NCBI GenBank assembly: GCA_034675265.1
Contig: JAUCDK010000027.1
Span: 1-15,216, forward strand
DNA from: UBA7396 sp034675265
Lineage (GTDB): Bacteria; Patescibacteriota; Gracilibacteria; BD1-5; UBA6164
Length of the DNA: 15,216 bases
Direction: 5' to 3'
Positions 9,384-15,216 of this stretch are shown piece by piece. A model generated the notes under the pieces. The model saw only the letters and a program-made list of their open reading frames with translations, did not search any database and had not been told where the DNA came from. Every line of letters starts with the position of its first letter. Position 1 is the stretch's first letter. The translations under genes were made by a program, and so were the position numbers.

Positions 9384-9434
9384 ATTTTTAGCTAAAGCAA
9401 ATAATGACGGTAATCACTATACTTTAACAAAAAT

Positions 9435-9514
9435 TGGTCGTAGTGGAAGGATTTGAACCCCCGGCCTTTTTTCTTTTTCAAGAAAAGTGCTCTACCAGAC
9501 TGAGCTACACCACG
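9435..9514 (-). tRNA. tRNA-like gene with proline-type body and abnormal anticodon region
   Basis: On the minus strand, the acceptor CGTGGTG pairs with CACTACG, then A73 and an encoded CCA. The D arm (GCTC, loop AGTCTGGTA, GAGC) and the T arm (GGGGG, TTCAAAT, CCTTC) are good. C1-G72 with A73 and the D-loop resemble bacterial tRNA-Pro. Between D and T arms there are 26 bases where a class I tRNA has about 23, and they are mostly A and T. No register gives a clean 5-bp stem with a 7-base loop. The best one (CTTTT, loop CTTGAAA) reads anticodon TGA, but has a C-A mismatch and an 8-base variable region. It may be a real odd tRNA, a decayed copy, or contain a homopolymer sequencing error. Confidence 0.7.
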
Positions 9515-9530
9515 AAAAATCAGTATTTGC

Positions 9531-9557
9531 ATTATAGGGAATATTTTTATTTGTCAA
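9531..9557 (-). promoter_or_regulatory. Promoter of the tRNA-like gene
   Basis: On the minus strand, a perfect -35 TTGACA (complement of 9552-9557) and a perfect -10 TATAAT (complement of 9531-9536), with a 15-base spacer. The -10 ends 16 bases before the tRNA 5' end. Both hexamers match consensus, which argues that the gene is transcribed. Confidence 0.65.
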
Positions 9558-9625
9558 AAAAAATGATTTTGTTTTTTCTAAAAAAACTATACAATAAAAT
9601 TAAATATTATTAAACATACATTATT

Positions 9626-11086
9626 ATGGCAAAATTTTATGATACATTATTGTGAGAATATATTAGTGAGCCATGAAGAAAATGACTTTCTTTAGACGAT
9701 TTAGCTGAAAAATATTTTGATTATAAAATGATTTCTTATGATGAAGTAACAGGGAAAGCAAAAGTAAATTTCTGTGAAGTTGCACTTGATGAAGCAGCAA
9801 TATATTCTGCAGAAGATGTTTATATTACTGCAAAAATTTATGAATTACAAGAAAAAAAATCAATTACTCAAGAAAAAATTTTAAATGAAATTGAAATTCC
9901 ACTTTTAGAAGTATTAAAAAATATGGAAATTACCGGAGTAAAAGTTTCAAAAAATAAATTACAAGAAATAGGGGATTATTTAGCAGAAGAAATTATTAAG
10001 GAAGAAAAAATTATTAAAGAAATTGCATGAGAAGATTTTAATATTAAATCTCCAAAACAAGTTTGAGATATATTATTTACAAAAATGTGACTTCCTGAAT
10101 GAAAAAAGACAAAAACTTGATTTTCAGTTGATAATGAAGTTCTTGAAAATTTAGCTTTTCATTATCCAATTGCAAAACATATTGTAAATTATAGACAATA
10201 TACAAAACTTCAATCAACATATGTAGAATGACTTTCAAAATTAATTCAACCTGAAACCAGTACGATTCATACTTCATACAATCAAACTATTGCATCTACT
10301 GGAAGACTTTCATCAACCAATCCAAATTTACAAAATATTCCAGCATCTCATGGTCTTTGATGAACTATTAGAGAAGCATTTTTACCTTTTGGAGAAACTG
10401 ATGTTTTTATGTCGTTTGATTATTCTCAAATAGAAGTAAGATTATTAGCAATTATGAGTGGAGATGAAAATCTTCTTGGAAGTTTTCAAAATGGAGTTGA
10501 TATTCATGCCAATACTTGATATTTTTTATTTGGAAAAGATGATATTACTAGTGATGAGAGAAGAATAGCAAAAGCAGTAAACTTTTGAGTAATTTATGGA
10601 ATCAGTGCATTTTGACTTTCAAAAATGATATGAATTCCTCAAAATGAATCCAGAGAATATATAAATAAATTTTTTGAACAATATCCAAAAGTAGCAGAAT
10701 TTTTTAAAAAAACTATTGAATTTTGTGAAAAAAATGGGTATGTAGAAACCATGTTTGGAAGAAAAAGATTTATTGGAAGTATCAATGATAGTAATTCTAT
10801 TATCAAAAAAGCAGCTGAAAGAGAAGCTATAAATATGCCAATTCAAGGAAGTTCTGCAGATATTATAAAACTTGCTATGATACAAATTGATGCTTTTTTG
10901 AGAGAAAAAAATTTACAATCAAAAATGATTATGCAAGTGCATGATGAGCTTGTTTTTAATGTTGTTGAGAGTGAATTTGATATTATAAAAACAGAAATTC
11001 CAAATATAATGGAAAATATTATTTCGGCATCTATATCTATAAAAGTTGATATGTGAGTTGGAAAAAATTGGAGGGAGTGTAAATAG
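9626..11086 (+). CDS. polA: DNA polymerase I, N-terminally truncated (polymerase domain with exonuclease remnant)
   Basis: 486 residues against about 930 for E. coli Pol I. The match begins after the Exo II region (FYDTLLGEYI aligns with the E. coli FDTMLESYIL segment). The 5'-nuclease and the Exo I/II acidic residues are therefore absent, while Exo III (Y60, D64 in YSAEDVYIT) survives. The polymerase domain is complete: TGRLSSTNPNLQNIP, motif A DYSQIE with D265, motif B with R312, K316, F320 and Y324 (spacing as in the O-helix), and motif C QVHDELVF with H439 and D440. It should synthesise DNA without proofreading or nick-translation nuclease. Sixteen of 32 glycines are UGA. It ends on TAG. 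An in-frame TAA lies just upstream of the ATG, and the tRNA occupies the region before that. Confidence 0.95.
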
Positions 11087-11152
11087 TAATATGAGTATTA
11101 ATAATATATTTCTTATATTATATCTTTAATTATTTTTATTAATTTTAATAGT

Positions 11153-11557
11153 ATGCAAGAACAAAATGAAAATATAAAAACTCAAATTGAAGAAATAAAA
11201 CCAATGGTAGAACATCCAATCATTTCTATTAGAAAAGAACCAACTATAAATGAAAAAATAGATTTTATTTATAGAACTCTCAAAACTCAACAAAGAAATT
11301 ATAGAATCAAACTTTGAATAAAATTGATCATTTTTTTATGATTTTTATATTTGATATTTCTTTATATTCCACAAATGACCCAACATAAAATTGATGAATT
11401 GAAAGGAAATATTTCTACTGTTATTTCTGAGCAAGTTTCTTCTTTTGCAAAACCAATTATTAAAGATCTAACACAAGATCTTATGGAAGAACAAACACAA
11501 AATATTCAGGAAAAATCTATGAATTTAAAAGAAAAATTTTTGAATTCTAATAAATAA
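11153..11557 (+). CDS. Small single-span membrane protein of unknown function
   Basis: 134 residues. A polar, Glu/Lys-rich N-terminal half to about residue 57 precedes one hydrophobic helix (roughly 60-79; two of its glycines are UGA). A charged C-terminal part with heptad-like spacing follows (HKIDELKGNISTVISEQV to the end), probably a coiled coil. The N-terminus has no signal peptide, so the N-in, C-out orientation suggested by the RNYRIK stretch before the helix is inference. I recognise no family. It lies 66 bases after polA on the same strand and ends at a strong bidirectional terminator, so it may be the last gene of the polA transcript. Confidence 0.72.
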
Positions 11558-11590
11558 AAAAGAATGTTGAAATTTCAACATTCTTTTTTA
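11555..11590. terminator. Perfect palindromic bidirectional terminator containing both stop codons
   Basis: A perfect 18-bp inverted repeat with its centre between 11572 and 11573. The core AAGAATGTTGAAA is followed by its exact complement and is flanked by A5 on the left and T5 on the right, so each strand gets a T tract. The TAA of the membrane protein gene (11555-11557) and the TAA of the opposing surface protein gene (11588-11590) are the two outer ends of the palindrome. Confidence 0.9.
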
Positions 11591-13696
11591 TTTTATTATT
11601 TCAATGATTGGGAGAGATTTTTTTTCTCATGTTTTTGAATTCATAAAATATGACTGTACTTTTATTCAAGAAAGATATAGAGTAGTATCAGATTTCATAG
11701 ATGTGGTCCATACACCATTTAAATATTTCCATCCACTTGCATTTTTTAAATAAATATATCAAGAATTATTATTACAATAAGATGGATTTACAGCAGAGGG
11801 TACATATGGATGTGCTATGACAGCATGACATCCCATAGCATTGTCATAATCTAAACCTGTAACAGTTAATGTTATTGCATCTGAGTTTTCTTTGAGAGTA
11901 GATTTTGATTGTGATATAGAGAATACTGATTTTTTTGTTGAATCAATATTTACACTTACTCATCAATATGTTTTATTGGTACAATCAAATTTTTTTCCTG
12001 ATTCCCATTTTAATCCTCAATAATATTGACTTTTTCAATGAGCCTCTACTTGTCCGCAAGCACTTCCTCATACAGCCCAAGGGTTTCCTCAATTATACCA
12101 AGATTGAAAGTCAAATATAGCGATATTATCAGGGGAACCATTATATGTATTTCCAAAATCTCATATGAAGGTTGGACCAGTCCATGTAGGAAGAGATTTT
12201 GTAAAACATTGAGATAATTCTGCTCATAATACCCTTCCATTTCATCATATTGATGGAGATTGATAATACTTCCAATATCATGACATAAGGTGAGCTAGTT
12301 TGAGAAATTCACTTTCAATATTTGGACATTTTCATTTTAAATTTGTAAAATCAATTCATTGTGCCCATACGACATCTTTTGTATTTAAAAGATACCATAA
12401 AGCTTCTTCAACACTTTTTGCAGGATATTTATAATAACTACAATTTTCTGGATTTGAAAAGGCTCAACTACTAGCTACTGTATACCAATTTGAAGTTTTT
12501 ATTTTTCAATCACTAGATTTTATATGTATTCTATAATTTCCTGGTACAGTGACTGCACTATTTGAAAAGCGTTCTGATTTTGACCATAATCATCTTGAAG
12601 CACTATAACCATTTACCCATGCTTGAGATGCAGGTATAAATTTTGAATCATTATCACATACATATTTTTCTCACTTTCTACTTGGTGTATTGAGTTCAAA
12701 TTCAAGACACATTTTTATATCTGGTCAAGCATTCCAAACATTAATAGAAACTCATGCTGAAGGATTTGAACAATTAAGTGCTTGAGTGGAAAGAATTTCA
12801 ATACTTACATCATTTCCATCATAGATTGGAGTTGAAGATTTTACACAATAGTTCGCACTTAAAGAAGGACGAACATATCCATTTTCACAACTCCATGTAC
12901 AAGCTGTTTGAGCTCATTGAGAGTATATCCAAGTTATGTTGCGAGGTGCAAAATCATTACATTCAGAACCACAACTTATAATTCATTCTCAAGTTGGAAG
13001 TGTTCATGAGCAGCTTCAAATATCATTAATAGAAGTATTGTTTTTTTGAGCATTGTTGCTTCAATTTGTTGGAGAAGAACTTGTTGACTGAGAATTTGTA
13101 ATATTTGTAGTTGAAGTATTACTGGAATTATTTCAACAATTTTCTAGTAATTCACAAAAAAAATCATCCACTCATATCTCATTATGAGAAACATTTTCTT
13201 TCAATTTTATTATTCATTCTTGGAGATACACAATCATAGAATTTACGGTATGATTTGATTTATATTTTGTCGATAGTATTGAGAGTTTTGTTGATATTTG
13301 TTCAAGAGTTGTTATGTATTTACTATCATTGTTTATTTCACTTTGAAGTGCAGAAACTTTGATTAAAAAATTATCTAATTTTGCTTTATGTGGAATATTT
13401 TCTAAAGATGTTGTCTTATCTTGATTTATACTACAGCTATTTCCCGATTGGCAAATAAAATAATAATATTGAGTATTATTTAAAAAACATTCACTTCTTG
13501 TATAGTCTGAAAATTGAGTATTATACTGATTTTTCAGATTATTACATTCATTAAAATTTGAATATCCATCTGAAAGAATATATCATTCTTTTACTTTTGT
13601 ATTTATGTCATTTTGAGATATTTGATTACTTCAAAATGAGATATAAGTCATGAAAAGCATTCAAAACAAGCAGCATAAAAATAGTAATTTTTTCAT
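11588..13696 (-). CDS. Large cysteine-rich secreted or surface protein
   Basis: 702 residues. The start MKKLLFLCCLFGMLFMTYISFGS is a typical signal peptide. A predicted helical region to about 180 is followed by a Ser/Thr/Asn linker (about 185-225). Next is a cysteine-rich module, about 226-285, with ISCGSECNDF, ACTWSCENGYVRPS and NYC. A long beta-rich part follows, with repeated Trp/Tyr/Gly and further Cys to the end. I count about 22 cysteines after the signal peptide, suggesting disulfides in an exported protein. The ACTWSC...GY pattern is reminiscent of repeats in large surface proteins of these bacteria, but I cannot name a family or function. It is transcribed alone from its own promoter and ends in the shared palindromic terminator. 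Confidence 0.85.
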
Positions 13697-13917
13697 ATAG
13701 TAAAATTTAAAAAATAAAATTATTTTGGTTTATTTAATTTTTGTGTGTCCATTTTTTTAATATTAGAAAATAATCATTTCATAATATATAATAATTTTTT
13801 ATTTTTGTCAAATTCTATAAATCTAGGAAAAAGTTTTCTTATTTTTCATTTTGACTTTTTTCAATAAATAGATAATTTTTAAGGGATTATTTAGACTTTT
13901 TTAAACTTTCAAAAATT
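13697..13917. other. Divergent intergenic region
   Basis: This is the longest gene-free stretch in the window. It holds the surface protein promoter. For mutS only a weak candidate is seen: TTGACT at 13851-13856 and GATAAT at 13871-13876, with a short 14-base spacer. Nothing else is recognisable: no repeats, no operator-like palindrome and no RNA structure that I could support. Confidence 0.5.
13783..13811 (-). promoter_or_regulatory. Promoter of the cysteine-rich surface protein gene
   Basis: On the minus strand, perfect -35 TTGACA (complement of 13806-13811), 17-base spacer and -10 TATATT (complement of 13783-13788). The leader to the ATG at 13696 would be about 80 bases, the longest seen here, and is very A/T-rich without a clear structured element. 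Confidence 0.55.
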
Positions 13918-15102
13918 ATGCTTACACCAGCAATGCAACAGTATTATGATATTAAAAAAGAATATCCTGATGCCGTTATTTTTTTTAGAATGGGAGATTT
14001 TTATGAAATGTTTTGAGACGATGCTCATATTGCTCATAAAGTTTTGTGAATTAACATTACTTCAAGAAATAAAAATGCCACAAATCCAGAAGCTTTGGCT
14101 TGAATTCCATATCATGCAAAAGATAAATATTTGCCAGTTTTAGTAAATGCTTGATATAAAGTTGCTATTGTAGAACAGGTTTCGGACTCGAGTTTAAAAT
14201 GAATTGTAAAAAGGGAAGTGGTAAGAGTAGTTACACCTGCAACTTTAAATTTAGAATGAGATATTTATGATAATTATGACCAAAATATTATTATAAGTAT
14301 CTCTCATGCAAAAGATATATTTTGACTTTCTATTCTTGATATTTCCTCAAATAAATGGCAAACTTGTGAGTTTAAAAATTTTGATACACTTCAAAAAGAA
14401 CTCTTTAAATTAAATCCTAAAGAGGTAGTTTTAGAAAAAAAACTTTTTGAAAATGAACAAATAAAAGAAATTCTACAAAAAAAATATTCTCTCAATATAT
14501 ATTATTTTGAACTTAAAAATGATGCCAGAGAAATACTTCTTTCTCATTTTTGAGTAAAAGATTTTTCTTGATTTTGAATTGAAAATTATCTACAAGCAAT
14601 TCATGCAAGCGCATTACTTCTGAATTATTTAGAACTCAATCAAAAACAATCACTCAAACAAATTCAAACACTTTCTTTATATTCTACCTCAAATTTTTTA
14701 GAAATTGATAGTGCAACCATAAGAAATTTGGATTTGATTTATAATTTTTCAACAGGAAGTGAAGTCGCAGGAACTTTGTTTTGAATCTTAAATCAGACAA
14801 AAACTTCTATGTGAAAAAGATTATTAAAAGAAAATATTTTAAGACCTTTAAAAGATGAAACTCAAATTCAAAAAAAATTAGCATTTGTAGAAGCATTTTT
14901 AAATGATAAAATATTACTTGAAAAAGTGAGAGAAAAATTATCATATATTTCTGATATTGATGCGATATTAAATAGATTAGCATTAGAAAGAGTTTCTCCT
15001 CGTGATTTATTAAATTTAAAAAGATCACTCCAGTCTATAGTTGAAATTATAGAAATTATACAAAACGATGGACACAAAACATTACAAGAAATACTTAAAT
15101 AA
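13918..15102 (+). CDS. mutS: DNA mismatch repair protein MutS, C-terminally truncated
   Basis: 394 residues against about 800-900 in the family. The mismatch-recognition domain is intact: FFRMGDFYEMFGDDA with F28 and E30, the Phe-x-Glu pair that contacts the mismatch. The connector domain (about 115-245) and the first part of the core/lever domain (FLEIDSATIRNLDL, GILNQTKTSMGKRLL, RVSPRDLLNLKRSL) follow. It then stops at TAA. The clamp, the second part of the lever and the Walker-type ATPase/dimerisation domain are missing, and no other frame downstream resembles them within the window. Either it is a decayed gene or the C-terminal half is encoded elsewhere. Frame and codon use stay regular to the end, which argues against recent decay. 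Confidence 0.93.
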
Positions 15103-15120
15103 TTAAAAATAAAAAAAGTT

Positions 15121-15216
15121 ATGAATGAATTATTACAAGCAAAAGTTAAAGAATCAAGAGCACGTATTGCTGAATTGAGAGCTTTGAGAGGATGGGAAAA
15201 AAATCCTCAGGATATA
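15121..15216 (+). CDS. Unrecognised gene, 5' end only
   Basis: Thirty-two codons from ATG to the window edge, 18 bases after the mutS stop. The visible part (MNELLQAKVKESRARIAELR, then ALRGWEKNPQDI) is charged and probably helical. It does not match the MutS segment expected next (no GYNEELD-like clamp entry). No family can be named from this fragment. Confidence 0.5.
   Translation, partial: MNELLQAKVKESRARIAELRALRGWEKNPQDI

Noticed and set aside
9540..9625. An N-terminal extension of polA with a frameshift
   Set aside because: An in-frame TAA lies close before the ATG, and the tRNA and its promoter fill the region; no exonuclease motif is readable there.
12026..12240. Overlapping short ORFs on both strands
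   Set aside because: Both are shadows within the long minus-strand surface protein gene, which is open for 702 codons with UGA as Gly.
15103..15216. Continuation of MutS after the stop in another frame
   Set aside because: I read all three plus frames; none gives the GYNEELD-type clamp entry or other MutS motifs. The partial new ORF contains ELRAL, which is too short to count as homology.
1..15216. CRISPR array, insertion sequence or phage region
   Set aside because: No regularly spaced repeats, transposase or integrase motifs, or terminal inverted repeats were found on either strand.

Overview
This window comes from an AT-rich bacterium (roughly a quarter G+C by eye) that reads UGA as glycine. 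With the standard code almost every gene breaks into fragments. With UGA = Gly (translation table 25) twelve protein genes open up, and conserved glycines fall on UGA codons in CysS, UvrC, PolA, MutS, the GH5 enzyme and others. No gene ends on UGA: eleven end on TAA and one on TAG. This code is known from the Candidate Phyla Radiation lineages Gracilibacteria (BD1-5) and Absconditabacteria (SR1). The sequence alone does not tell me which of the two it is.

Layout. 1-80: tRNA-Phe(GAA) on the minus strand. 198-1934: a small [2Fe-2S] ferredoxin and cysS in tandem, behind a clear promoter. 2001-4633: a two-gene surface unit, a type IV pilin N-terminus fused to a LamG-like lectin domain, then a GH5 (cellulase-family) lipoprotein. 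7759-4794 on the minus strand: a compact operon of a cyclic-nucleotide-binding domain protein, a PH-domain membrane protein and full-length UvrC. 7895-9315: an M23 metallopeptidase with three C-terminal SLH repeats, split by a -1 frame change at a run of ten A. 9323-9383: terminator hairpins. 9514-9435: an odd tRNA-like gene with a proline-type body. 9626-11086: DNA polymerase I missing its 5'-nuclease and most of its 3'-5' exonuclease. 11153-11557: a small single-span membrane protein. 13696-11588 on the minus strand: a 702-residue cysteine-rich secreted protein. 13918-15102: a MutS that stops before its clamp and ATPase domains. 15121 to the window end: the start of an unrecognised gene.

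There are two themes. One is the cell surface: pilin-lectin fusion, anchored glycoside hydrolase, SLH-anchored peptidase and a large cysteine-rich secreted protein. This fits a small bacterium that depends on contact with other cells or polysaccharides, which is inference. The other is DNA repair with altered parts: complete UvrC, but N-terminally truncated PolA and C-terminally truncated MutS. Genes are packed tightly. Promoters of the TTGACA/TATAAT type with 15-17 base spacers can be picked out, but none of the starts shows a convincing Shine-Dalgarno sequence. No mobile element, CRISPR array or rRNA is visible. No gene-free stretch exceeds 300 bases; the longest is 13697-13917, which holds the divergent promoter region between the secreted protein gene and mutS.
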